Under the pieces are notes generated by a model. The model worked only from the letters and a program-made list of their open reading frames with translations, ran no database searches and was not told the DNA's origin. A stretch of 64,000 bases of DNA from positions 1,543,501 through 1,607,500 of the forward strand of contig LR746268.1 in assembly GCA_902729315.2 (NCBI GenBank), in the 5' to 3' direction. The translations under genes and the position numbers were made by a program. The DNA comes from Spirodela intermedia. Lineage: Eukaryota > Streptophyta > Magnoliopsida > Alismatales > Araceae. Shown here piece after piece: positions 25,401 through 35,760 of this stretch. The stretch's first letter is position 1; the number at the start of each line of letters is the position of its first letter.

Positions 25401-28400
25401 GATTTCAAAAGTTCTGTCGATGTTGTTTGAGGATAACCAAAATCCTGTTTACACAGAGCATGGAATGAGTTTGTTAAAAAATTCCAGTTCAAAGAATGGA
25501 CCAATGAGAAAACGCATGATAAATTGAAACAATTGAAACAGCGAAATTCTATATCAAGGGCTGCAAATAAATTCCATCTGGGCAAGGAAAGCAACAAGTC
25601 AAGAAAAAATACGCAAATATCTTTTTTCATTGATGATAATAGTAGATAGAGTTGCACAATTGATCAGCATTCACTGAGTACCATTATTAACCAAGGCATC
25701 CTCATGGAAGCCGTGAGAAGTGTAGGCATAATGTGCTCGAGTTTTCAGCTGATGATCCTAAGACTAATGGGCAGCAGACAGGCTGTTAAAAGATGTACCT
25801 ATCCAATTGTAAGACGATGGCTAGGTGGAGCAGTCATCAGAGAGGACATATTGAAAATTGTCAGGTATTCAGCACTCACCTTCTAAAACAGAGGATCCAC
25901 TGCGGTTTCACAGAACAGTGGACCAAACAATGCCCAGGCAGACATAATAGGTAGAGTTTTCAGCTCTCTTCATTACAACCAGTAGTCCCACAGTGAGTGG
26001 TCACAGGATCAAAAGCAACCCTAGGCTTTATGCCTGTCCATTCACCTACGTTAGGGTTCGATAAACATCTATACTTGAAAAAAGATGATCATAAAAGAAT
26101 ACATTTTCTTCTATGATGACCGGGTGCACAATTTTTCTGGCAAGGATTGTAAGGGATGTAATAAAAGAAGAAGCGCTAAACGAAATAGGCATACGATAGT
26201 TCAATTTTTCTCCATGATAATGGAGCTTGAATCAATTAAGTTTGGCAGGCGATGGCAGTGTGTCGTTCAGATAATGTTTAGAAGGAATAGAGCCCTTAAA
26301 AGACACCTAGCCCAAACAAGGCGAATAGCTATGCCCCTCTGTATTTAAAAGTACACAGACTATTTTAAGCATATTTTGTTGACCCATATTCAAGCTTTCT
26401 AAGTCTACAAAGAATCAAAGCCAAGTAAGAAAATATCACCAGATCTCAGCGACTAGTAAAGGTGAATTTACAATTGACTATAGGCATATCACACGAATCA
26501 CATAAACCAGAGGATTAAATCTGTAGTTATTTGACTCGTGGCTCAGAGAAATGAAGCTAAAATTGCCTGATCTGACTCAGTTTCCATGGATCATGTTTAT
26601 CTGACCTTGATTCTAATGCAACAGGATGGAACTTCATGACTAATCATAAGTTATTTGCGACTTAGTTTAGACAACCTCAGGTATCATTCTCTGCTATCTT
26701 ACTTCGTCATGGGCTCTCACAATAAAAAAATCCAACTCTCTGCGGTGTCCATACCCTCAGAAGAATATAAAGAAGAAAATATTGCAGTTCAAGGTCAAAA
26801 GATATTGAATTATCCCTTAAATTTTATAAAACAATGGATAATTGGGGGACTACATGTGGGATCAAAGAATATGTGCATAAAAAATGAGCAAAAAAGTTTT
26901 AATTAGTAACCATGAAAAGCTCCTAAAGATAAACATTGCGAACACTCACAATTACTTCATCGAGCAATTCATATACAAGAACAAAATTTTTCCGCAATGA
27001 ATCCTCATTTAGAACCCCAAGGTAGTCTTTAATGACACGAGCAATTCTTTGCAAAAGTTCCAATACCAAAGACGGTGATACATTAATCCCTGTTGTTGCC
27101 ACAAATAACAATCCTGCTACTTTCACATGAATATAGTTCACTCCATCCAAATTCTGCAAACACAAGGATTTGAATGTCACTTTTTATTTGAAACACAAAT
27201 AGAAAGGACGACACGAGAACAGTAGATTATGTAAGCAGCCAAAGTAGTAACACTGAAAAATTACGAAACAAGCTCATGTACAGAATGAACTTGTGGAGAG
27301 TGTGCATTGAGAACAATCAGGATATCAACCTATCCAAGAATCATAGATAAAAAGGGCAACACGACTATATATCAGATTACAAGAGCAACCAAAATTGTAA
27401 CTACGAAAAATTATGTATTTAAAGCAAACTGGGTGTCAAAGTTACGGCAGAAAGTTCACACCATCGGGATAAAGAGAACCGTGTAAATAAAATGGAATTC
27501 ATCCCATCTTAGGCAAGTCCATACTGAAAAAATGGATGAAAATTGAGCCTAGTTTCAGTTCAAGTTCGCTTTTGCAAAAGGAGTACCAGATACACTTAAC
27601 ATAAAGGTCCTTCAAATCTGTAAGAAATTGAACATAAATGGACCAGAGTAAAGTATCTGCTCATGTACAGAAAGGATTTCGCCGGGCACTCCTACAATAT
27701 TGAAGTTCCATGAAAGGCAGATTGCTGTTACCCCTGTGAACAATAAGTTGTTAAGCTTCCCCCTAGCATAGAATACCATTTCTCTTGTTTGGGGATAGGA
27801 GGCCCAGCAGAAACGTTCTTTAAAAGACCTGCTAGCATAAGGACTGGATAAAAAATGCAAGTTGTTAAAATGCTGAAAGTATAAATTATATATTTTACTT
27901 TTTCCGTTCCACATTGTAGAAACCCAGTTTACACCCACAACGCTTGGCAGTTGAGAATGGACAAAAGTGAAAGGGAATTGCTACTGATAGGTTTCCCATC
28001 AATGAATAAAGCATGTTGAAATTGAGTGATATTCTCATCAAATAATTTACCACAAGCATAAAGATGTACAGTGATACAAGAATATTGGTACTGATATATT
28101 CTTCATCTGATTTCTCATTCAAAATGAGTTTTGCTGAGGTTGAAATCACATTTATCCATACTGAATAAAATGGAGATTTGCATGGGAAGGTACAAGGAGC
28201 AAATAAATGCTGATATCCTTGTACCACTGAACATCTGTTGTCCGACATTTTTGAAAAGATTGAAGAAATATGTGGAATGTTAGGGCTATGCAATTGAGAA
28301 AGCCACTTCGCATAGTACGAAGCTTAAAGGCACTTCCCACACTGTTCACGTCTTTCATCCACCTGCACCTGCACCTATGTGCACCGAGAAGTTCAAATGG

Positions 28401-28464
28401 CACGTGGGCTAGAGTTCCTCAACATGTAGCATGTCGAGTGCTGTGTGAGATAATGAGATATATG

Positions 28465-28510
<46 letters not shown>

Positions 28511-31207
28511 ACAGAAAGAGAAATAAATTATACATAAGTGTTCCATTAATTGTATTAGCTCAATAAGTTACATCAAGCATTCCTTTATGATTAAGCCATT
28601 AATATTATCCCTCTGACAGAGAAAATTTTGATCTAAATATACACGATAATGTTTCCATTTAGATAGAAAGAAGCTTCAGACGAAATATGTAAGAAAGGTA
28701 ACAAAGGAATAGGACTATAAGGTGCAGGGTGTGGGTGTCTTAGGCTGAAATAGTGCCTAGGGAACTACGTCTCCACTATTTCAGGCAAAAATATTGAACC
28801 TGTTGATAACCACCATCAAGAAGTCATTAGCCTTTGATAGCTTCAAATAGATTTCTGACTAGTTGAGAAAGTAAGAGACATGAGGACCTCAAAGGTGCAT
28901 AATTCTCAAACTATAAACAACATTACAGATAAGTATGACAGTATTTGCGAGCATGGTGTTGTCCTCAACATGGAAAACAAATAGTGAGTCCCCTTCTTTC
29001 CCACTTGTTTACGTGAATCTTAGTGTATGTGAAATCAGTGAAATGCTATCTATGCGCAAGTCAATGCGGCATATTACTGCATTTCCATGGTTGATAACCA
29101 TGAACCACGTTCCATGAACTGTTTGAAGACAACAATCTCAATTTCGCAGCACAAGGTAACTAGTTCAAATTCACATACATATGCAAGGAGGGTTACACAA
29201 GGCATATTCAGGAAGAAGTATGGAAATGAGCTAGGTACAAAGAGATATAGCCTCTGATTAAGTCCGTCCTTGCTCTTTCTCTTTTCAAACTGCACTAAAA
29301 ATATATTTTAATATATTTTGCTTCGTAATAGAAAGCCCAGCCATTTTTTTGAAGTGTTGGTAGAGTCAGCACGTCACAAAGTAGAAAATAACAGATTGGA
29401 ATAAAAAATAAAGAAATGCTCGAGTTCTTAATAGAAGAGACGTACAATAGATAAAAACTGCTTTTGAGAAGCGTGAGAACACAAACTATTAAAAGAGATG
29501 TAAAACATTTCAACAAGAATAATTGAAAAAACTGGTACACAAGCCCGAACAGTTTTCTTCTAACAAATACCTACAAAGATAGGTGGTGCCTCCTCAGACT
29601 CCTCTCCCTTCCAGAACTTTACTTTGCGAAAGAATATCTCAGCACTTCCTTTCTGTATTTCACCACGATCTACGTCCACAGTAGCAGAATAAAGGAAAGA
29701 AAGATTAGTAATCACAACTACATCTTCAGGATAACACATATCCAAAGAGTAGATATTACAGGCTCCAGAGAAGGACTGTGTGGGGGGGGAGTGGGCGGGC
29801 ACCACTAAGGGGATGGCAAGGTGAACACAAAAACAGTAATATCTCAACTTAAGCCAAAACGTAAGAAAATTCAAGCAATCCCACAAGAAATGAACCCAAT
29901 AAAGAGCCACAAAAAGCCACTACAGCACAAAATATCCACTGCAATGTTTTTAAAAATAAAAATCCTGATAAAGACTGGGATCTGGAACGTGCACAAAAAT
30001 AATAAACATTAAGTTTGAGGGCATTAAGCAATCTACGGCCATTTAAGTTAATTCATCCCTGTAAAAAATATGACACAGTTAAAATTGTTGTCCACTGCCA
30101 TAATATTTTTGCCATGATACTATAGGCCACAATATCTTCATTAATGGTTTGCAGTTACCGGATATTCTCTGAAAAATATATCAGCACAACCAGTAACAAG
30201 TATCTTTCATACCTAAAAACCGTTAGTTATGAACGTAAAATGTCTATTCGAGACAATGATTCCATGATGAGCATTTCAATGGCATTCCTAGTTCTACAGC
30301 ATACTTATTCACTCTGATGGATGCTCCTTCAATCAAGAATGTGCATGCCTATGTCCATGTTTCTTATTGGTATAAAGAATTACAAGCACAATCCTCATGC
30401 CATCTATATATGAAATGTGGAGAAAATACCTGTCAAAATAGGGTTTTAGAAAAATTACATGAGAACTTTTATAGCGCAGATATGAAGATTTATTCCATCT
30501 CATCGACGTCATTTACTTTAGAACGAAAGGCCATCTATAATACGAACATCTATAACATAAACAAGAAAACATTGCTATTCTCTCTCTTTGACATGGATTC
30601 ACAGCCAACTTCAACATGTCATTTGTCTCCAGTCGTAGCCATAAAGAACCTCTAGAAAGTCTAAAGGAGAATAAGTAACTAAATCTTTATTGATGCTTAT
30701 AATGAACACGAAGAATCTACTTTTTACCACTCAAATTATTGAGCTGACCTTGTTGCTTCCTAAAGAATGATCGATATCGTTGATATTTTATATGCTAAAT
30801 AAGAAGGTAGTGTCAGCCTATCATTAAGCCTATTACAGAACCTAACAGGAAATTTCCTTCCACTGGAATTCCCAAAAAATTACCAACATTTATAAAGGCA
30901 ATCACCAGGGGGAGAAAGAGACCATCGACACGACCCTCGCCCAGAGGCCACAGGGCGAACCTCGCATTTCCTAAAAACTATACGTTACGATCACCAAGGC
31001 GCTAGGTACTGATCGATCTCAATGAGATCAACTGACAGGGCATCGTCCAGAAGACCATGCGGGGCCAGATCTGCGACTAGACGAAGCAGAAAGCCACCGC
31101 ACACTACGACTTGGGGAAGCGGGGGGGAGGTGGAGAGAGAGCATCATACAGTCGCGGAAGACGATGTTGTCGCCCCTCTGCGACAGCACGAAGAATTGAG
31201 AGATCAT
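21347..31207 (-). CDS. AP4M: AP-4 adaptor complex subunit mu (mu-adaptin)
   Basis: Thirteen minus-strand exons join in frame to 451 residues: 31207..31150, 29669..29575, 27153..26950, 25444..25328, 25239..25111, 24609..24483, 24218..24115, 23565..23461, 23337..23243, 23026..22939, 22735..22675, 22447..22374 and 21445..21347 (TGA). AP-4 is a heterotetrameric coat of the trans-Golgi network; in plants it helps sort vacuolar cargo. The mu subunit reads tyrosine-type sorting signals. The N-terminal longin-like part starts MISQFFVLSQRGDNIVFRD and includes the conserved helix SPSLVLELLQRIARVIKDYL. The mu homology domain starts near residue 185 (REEIFVDVIEKISVTF), includes YILTSEIDGTIQMKSYL and NYRMTQEFKPPF, and ends RWVRYVTQANSYVARL. 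Length equals my recollection of the Arabidopsis protein. Every split codon closes correctly, for example GAC T|AT CGT at intron 1. Confidence 0.96.
21895..21945. repeat. Uninterrupted AG microsatellite
   Basis: About 25 perfect AG units in the last intron of AP4M (CT repeats in the transcript). The high purity suggests length polymorphism. Confidence 0.95.
22205..22227. repeat. ATTT tetranucleotide microsatellite
   Basis: Five to six units of TTTA in the last intron of AP4M. Confidence 0.8.
22453..22479 (-). repeat. TA microsatellite abutting an AP4M 3' splice site
   Basis: About 13 TA units end only a few bases before the acceptor of exon 12 (acceptor AG at 22449..22448). The usual pyrimidine tract is replaced by TA repeats. 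Confidence 0.85.
25445..26949 (-). other. Intron 3 of AP4M (1.5 kb)
   Basis: Lies between exons coding ...LLDEVI and DFGYPQ.... Open frames on both strands are short and resemble nothing recognised. Confidence 0.8.
27154..29574 (-). other. Intron 2 of AP4M (2.4 kb)
   Basis: Includes a long AT microsatellite and two similar stretches near 27220..27260 and 27370..27415, which suggest an old local duplication. No exon or mobile element was recognised. Confidence 0.75.
28467..28508. repeat. Long AT microsatellite
   Basis: About 21 perfect AT units in AP4M intron 2. Such tracts can form cruciforms and are usually highly variable. Confidence 0.95.
29670..31149 (-). other. Intron 1 of AP4M (1.5 kb)
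   Basis: Separates the 58-base first coding exon from exon 2. The split Tyr codon (T|AT) closes exactly. No other feature was seen. Confidence 0.8.
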
Positions 31208-31954
31208 GGCCTCCGATCACCGGCCGGATCCTCGTCCGCCGCCGCTCCTCCAGCGCCAGCACTAATCGCCGACGAGGAAGGTGAGGGGGGGGTCTGTTTT
31301 TCACATGGAGGCGTTGCTGGTTGCTTTCCCACCGTAAATCCCGTGTACCCTCATGCTTGATGGTGGAACCCTCATATAAATTTTCATATTTTTGAAATAA
31401 ATAGATTACATTTAATGATCATCAGGTGCAGTGCAGATACACATTGGTCAGATTACCGCCCTTCTCACGCCCCTTGGACCCCATGTTCGAACGGGGACAA
31501 ATGCCGCCGCTGACGGTGACCACACTCCACACGCCACTAGGTCCCCATCCCCGCCCACCGTTAAAACCGTTACCGTCCATACAGACGGCCGGTCAACTTT
31601 TTAGAGTTTATTATTTAATAAACCAAATACTATTAATAATACTCTCTCTCTCTCTCTGCCCTTTCAGTCAACAAATATTAGTAATTAATCAATCCTCTGT
31701 TCTGTTCTCTCTCCCTCTCTCTGTCACTCTAGAAGTGTTGTGGGGGGGGAGAAGGGGGAGGGTGGTGAGGAGAGAGAAACAAGTTCCGATTAGGTTCCCC
31801 AGCAACCAAAACTCACCATCCCTCTCCACTCTCTCTCTCTCCGCTTCCTCATCCATCATCCTCTTCCTCTTCCTCGAACCAGACGGCCGGCAGATCCTCT
31901 CGCCGCCGGCGTGGTGCAAAATCCGCCTCCGCCGTGCTCTCTCTCTTTCTTTTT
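31208..31954 (-). promoter_or_regulatory. AP4M promoter and cyclin D 3' untranslated region
   Basis: Only 747 bases separate the cyclin stop codon from the AP4M ATG on the same strand, so the cyclin 3' end and the AP4M promoter share this stretch. It includes a CT tract at about 31641..31658. No clear TATA box was identified. Confidence 0.5.
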
Positions 31955-33760
31955 CTAAACCTCGGACGGATCGGGGTTCTTCTTCCTCTTCGGTTCCGGT
32001 GAGTTTTGCTCGGGGATCGACTGAGAGCCAGCGGTGGTGTCGTCGCTCTTGTAGCTCAGGCAGGCGGCGTCCAGCACGCCGATGGGGCTCTGCGGAACAG
32101 ATCCGGGCGCACCAGAGCCGGCGGCGGCGGCGGCGGCGCCATCCTTCGACGGGCGATTCCCCGGCGCCGCCGCGTCCCGCAGCAGCTCCAAGCATCTCAG
32201 CACCCTCTCCTGCGCCACCGCTCGCCGGAATTGATTGTCATTATCATCGACAGAGGAGAAGCTTCTCACATAGAGAGAGAGGTGAGAGAGGGACTGGACT
32301 GACCTTGTCGAGATGGACGCAGCGGCTCAGCAGCGCTCCGGAGACCTCCTCCTCAGCCGCCGCCTCGAGCTCAGAGATCGCCACCGCGGCGGCGATCTCA
32401 GATGGCCGGAATTCCAAGAAATCGATCCCTGCAGTCGACCGAGAGATCATTTCCAGAGAGAATCGAGGAGGATGAAGGAGGACGAAGACGGAGGGCGACG
32501 ACGACGAGCAGGTAAATCCTAGTTTCTAAATTTGGGAGCAGAAGGTGGGCAATGCAGACCTCTGGTCGTCCGGAGGATGAGGTCGACGGACCGGGAGATG
32601 GACGCCTCTCCGGGGGACTTGCCGCCATTGAAGCTGCGGAGGAAGTAGTCGAGGAAGGAGAAGGGGGTCACCGCCTGCATCCGCCATTGGAGGGTGCTGA
32701 GCACCAGCAGCTCCATCCTCTGAATCGTCCTCGCCTCGAAGACGAACTTCGCATCGCCAACCTGTCAGATCGTCAGAATCTCCACCATCAGACTAAACCG
32801 CGGATTCGATCTGAGGAAGAACAGGAACAGGAGTGAGGACGATCGATCGGGGATCTTCTTCCACCTGTAAATCCAGAGAGAGGGGGACCTCCGCCTCCTC
32901 CATCTTCGCCGCCAGCGACAGGCACGCCACAGACAGCAATTGGATCATCCACGCCTTGCCCTGCTGCAACCAGGCGATGGAACCACCATGAGGATCATCT
33001 TGAACTGAAGAAGGAAGGTTTTAGAGAGAGAAAGGGAGGGAGCTTCTACCGGGAGCTCGTACAGAGAGAGGAATCTGTCCAAGTAATTTACAGAGAGGTA
33101 GCCACTGAGAGGCCCAAAGCTGTAGTGAGCGTGGACCTGAGCAAGAAAACCAAGACGGACCGCCATTAATGAAAGCAAAGCAATGAGAGAAGCGAAGAAC
33201 AACTAAGATGGGGCGCTAAAAGAAGGATCTTTGATCGAAAAACGAAGATGATAGCTATATACGCAGCTAGAACCATGCTTCAAACCATCAAATCCGGAGG
33301 CGTCTCTGAAAATGCCCAAGGAACACAGAAAAGGAAAAGAAAAACAGGAGGAAGAAGATGATGATGACAAACAAGATGAAGAAGAAGAAGATGATGACGA
33401 CGACGACGATGATGATGATGATGATGATGACGATGAAGATGAAGATGAAGATGAACAGACCTTGCAGATCCAATCAATGGCGTCCCTTCGGAGCGACAAG
33501 TCCAAGGCTCCGGTTTGCAGACGGGTGGCATAGTCTTCGCGGGGAAGATGGTGGTGCTCTCGGAGAACCAGCATCGCCAGACACTCCTCCGTCTGCAGAT
33601 GGAAACCCGCCGGAGCTCCGCCGCCAACGGCGGATCTCCGGCGGCGCCGCCGGCCAGGGGGCAGCCCGCAGCCGTCCTCGTCGTCGAGGCCGAGGATGCT
33701 GCGGTTGTCCTCTGCGCACAGGAGAATGGCGGATGCGCAGTCGTAGTAGGCACTGCCCAT
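31955..33760 (-). CDS. CYCD: D-type cyclin, CYCD2/CYCD4 group
   Basis: Six minus-strand exons join in frame to 355 residues: 33760..33461, 33136..33050, 32963..32865, 32761..32560, 32428..32304 and 32209..31955 (TAG). D cyclins activate CDKA to phosphorylate retinoblastoma-related protein and start the G1/S transition. The RBR-binding LxCxE motif is L13-L-C-A-E17. The cyclin N-box follows, with DAIDWICK (93-100), [12 protein letters not shown] and [11 protein letters not shown]; the cyclin C domain starts near [13 protein letters not shown]. The C-terminal [15 protein letters not shown] block is typical of the D2/D4 group, and the Ser/Pro-rich tail is PEST-like. The start is ATG 33760, which gives [10 protein letters not shown]; the in-frame codon farther upstream is TTG. 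Exons are GC-rich, and this creates long false open frames on the opposite strand. Confidence 0.94.
33352..33454. repeat. GAT/GAC/GAA trinucleotide tract in cyclin intron 1
   Basis: About 100 bases of imperfect GAT, GAC and GAA triplets, beginning a few bases inside the 5' splice site of intron 1 (donor at 33460..33459). In the transcript it reads as a TCATC/TCGTC pyrimidine-rich run. Confidence 0.85.
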
Positions 33761-34039
33761 CCCCCCCAAAAGCCGGAGCAAACCCTTCTATGAATCTACC
33801 GCCATGAACCCATCCAGACCTCTAATCTTCCACAGAGATGCACAGAATAGAGAGGTCTAGAGAGAGAAACAGAGGGATCCGCCCCCGCTCTCATACAAGG
33901 CGTTTCCCACTGCCCCCCACTGTGAGCAGGAAATGTGGGCGGACTAAGAAGAAGAGGAAGAAGAAGGAGAAGGAGAAGGGGCGAAGAGGGCTATTTGTAG
34001 GGCTCACCACATCTCCAGAAACCCCCCCCTCTCCGCAGT

Positions 34040-34066
34040 TGAGAGAGAAAGAAGAGAGAGAGAGAG

Positions 34067-34100
<34 letters not shown>

Positions 34101-34102
34101 GA
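34040..34102. repeat. GA-rich microsatellite in the cyclin D leader or promoter
   Basis: Imperfect GA repeats with GATA interruptions, about 280 to 340 bases upstream of the cyclin ATG. As CT repeats on the cyclin strand this resembles CT-rich plant 5' leaders and GAGA-type elements. Confidence 0.85.
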
Positions 34103-34370
34103 GAACGTCTAGGGCAGTGGCAAGAAAGCATTGGGAATCATTATAAAACAGCCCCCCAACGAGACGAGTAGAGAGAGAGAGGGGGCCCCCCTTCCCCTTT
34201 TCCGGGTTTCCCTCTCTTCATGAACCTCTGGAAGGAAAGGTTCCTCGGATTTAGGGTTTTCCCCAGGAAGACGACGCAGGAAATCGAATTGACGGCTCCT
34301 GATCGAAGTCTCCGGAACCCGCGGGCCCCACAACAAGGCAGGAAAAACCCCCCGGGTGCCCAGACCACAA

Positions 34371-34438
34371 TGGGCCTCACCTGGGCCCACAAAGCCAAAA
34401 AAATCGCCCATTAATGAAGGTTCGTGGGCTAAACCCTA
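34371..34438 (-). promoter_or_regulatory. Site II cluster with telo-box upstream of cyclin D
   Basis: TGGGCC at 34371..34376, palindromic TGGGCCCA at 34382..34389 and TGGGCT at 34425..34430, followed at once by the telo-box AAACCCTA at 34431..34438. In plants, site II (TCP-factor) and telo-box combinations mark promoters active in dividing cells, such as PCNA and ribosomal protein genes. This fits a G1 cyclin. The cluster is about 610 to 680 bases from the ATG, so a long leader is implied. Confidence 0.55.
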
Positions 34439-34623
34439 CTTATGGGTTTTGACTTTAATACCAGTGTGGGATTAAATCTGAAAAAAAACTAATTTATTAA
34501 AAATTATAATATTTATTTTTAATTATTAGAAGTCCTCTTTTATTGAACCCACCCCGCATTTATTCATGGGATCAGCCACATTAATTATTTATTCTATAAT
34601 AATAATAATAATGAGTAGAAAAT

Positions 34624-35250
34624 GATATTCGGATGACTTTATGAGTTTCCTTCAAAATAAATAATTTCTGACTTGGGCCAAAATTACATAAATTTCTCTC
34701 AAAAATATTATGAAGACTCAAATTTTGTAATGGACGTTTTTATTTGGGATTTAAGTGGTAAAACTATTTTTTTAATTATGGGAGTTCCTTGAAGATGTCT
34801 AAGTATTTCATTAATTAGTTGAAAAAAGATATTCGGATGACTTGTGAGTTTCCTCAAAAATAAATAATTTTTGAATTGGACCAAAATTATATTCCTAATT
34901 TTCTCAAAATTATTATAAAAGACTTAATTTTTGTAGTGGAGGTTTTTATTTAGGAATGTAAATCACAGAAAAAAATATTTTTTGACTTATGGAGTTCCTT
35001 GTAGATGTCTCTAGATTTCATTAATAAGTGGAAAAAAAGATATTCGGATGAATAATTAAAATTAATCAATTTGTGAATTGGGTCAAAAATATATCTCTAC
35101 TTCTCTCAAAATTATTATGAAGACTCAATTTTCGTAGTGTAAGTTTTTATTTCTGAATTAAATAGTCTGAAAAATCTATTTTTTGAATTAATTTGGGAAT
35201 TATGGCGTTCCATGTATATTTCTCTATATTTCATAAATATTCAGCAGTTA
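34624..35250. repeat. Three degenerate tandem copies of a repeat of about 210 bp
   Basis: Each unit starts with GATATTCGGATGA, at 34624, 34828 and 35039 (spacing 204 and 211). The units share the same order of landmarks: AATAAATAAT or a variant, a CCAAAAT or TCAAAAAT stretch, CTCTCAAAATTATTATGAAGACT, TTTTTATTT, GGAGTTCCTTG and ATTTCATTAAT (last two partly changed in unit 3). Unit 3 is the most diverged. No coding potential was seen. Confidence 0.85.
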
Positions 35251-35451
35251 CTGTCCCGAAATTGGCTCATAATTCATTTTGAGAATTCTTTATAGACATA
35301 CATCAGAAGTTGTCGGTTCCTCTACCATTGGGGGGACTTTCTTTGGCGTTGATCTTATAATCTTCAAATACTTCAACGGCTATGATTTAAACTCAGATAA
35401 TATGATGGTCGGATATCTCCATGAATATTCATACAACATTTTGAATGCTTA

Positions 35452-35467
35452 TAGAGAGAGAGAAAGG

Positions 35468-35531
<64 letters not shown>
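35452..35531. repeat. GA microsatellite upstream of the PPR gene
   Basis: About 80 bases of GA, the last 60 nearly perfect, ending about 230 bases before the PPR ATG. Confidence 0.93.
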
Positions 35532-35534
<3 letters not shown>

Positions 35535-35574
35535 CAAGAAAAGTATCAGGGCAGAAGTAGTGACCTCAAGAAAG

Positions 35575-35643
35575 TGGGCTCTGGTGTTTGAGCATTGGGC
35601 CGCGCCGGGATTGAGATTATTTGGGCTGTAAATTTTGGGCCCA
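35575..35643 (+). promoter_or_regulatory. Four site II elements upstream of the PPR gene
   Basis: TGGGCT 35575..35580, TGGGCC 35596..35601, TGGGCT 35622..35627 and TGGGCCCA 35636..35643 lie 118 to 186 bases upstream of ATG 35761. Repeated site II motifs are typical of plant nuclear genes for organelle proteins, and of PPR genes in particular. This supports use as a proximal promoter. Confidence 0.6.
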
Positions 35644-35760
35644 TAATGGTCCATTGAAAACCCTCAGATGAATAATTAACTAGTTAACACTCGAGGAATT
35701 GTTTTTTCATTTTCGTGAAGATCGTCTGCTCTGAGGTTGGTCGGAGCTCCGCGGCGGGAG

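Noticed and set aside
31426-31510. tRNA-like T-arm (CCCCATGTTCGAACGGGG) upstream of AP4M
   Set aside because: The hairpin is present, but no matching acceptor stem, D arm or anticodon arm could be folded around it on either strand.
31426-32475. A 349-codon plus-strand open frame over the cyclin D locus
   Set aside because: It is the antisense shadow of GC-rich cyclin exons, has low-complexity Arg/Ser content and no family motif, while the minus strand gives a complete cyclin with exact splice phases.
33203-33753. Frames reading long runs of Ser, His or Asp near cyclin exon 1
   Set aside because: They are translations of the intron 1 triplet repeat; intron removal restores the cyclin frame DWICK|VHAHYSF.
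21901-35531. GA tracts considered as CRISPR-like arrays
   Set aside because: They are simple dinucleotide microsatellites without spacers, in a plant nuclear genome.
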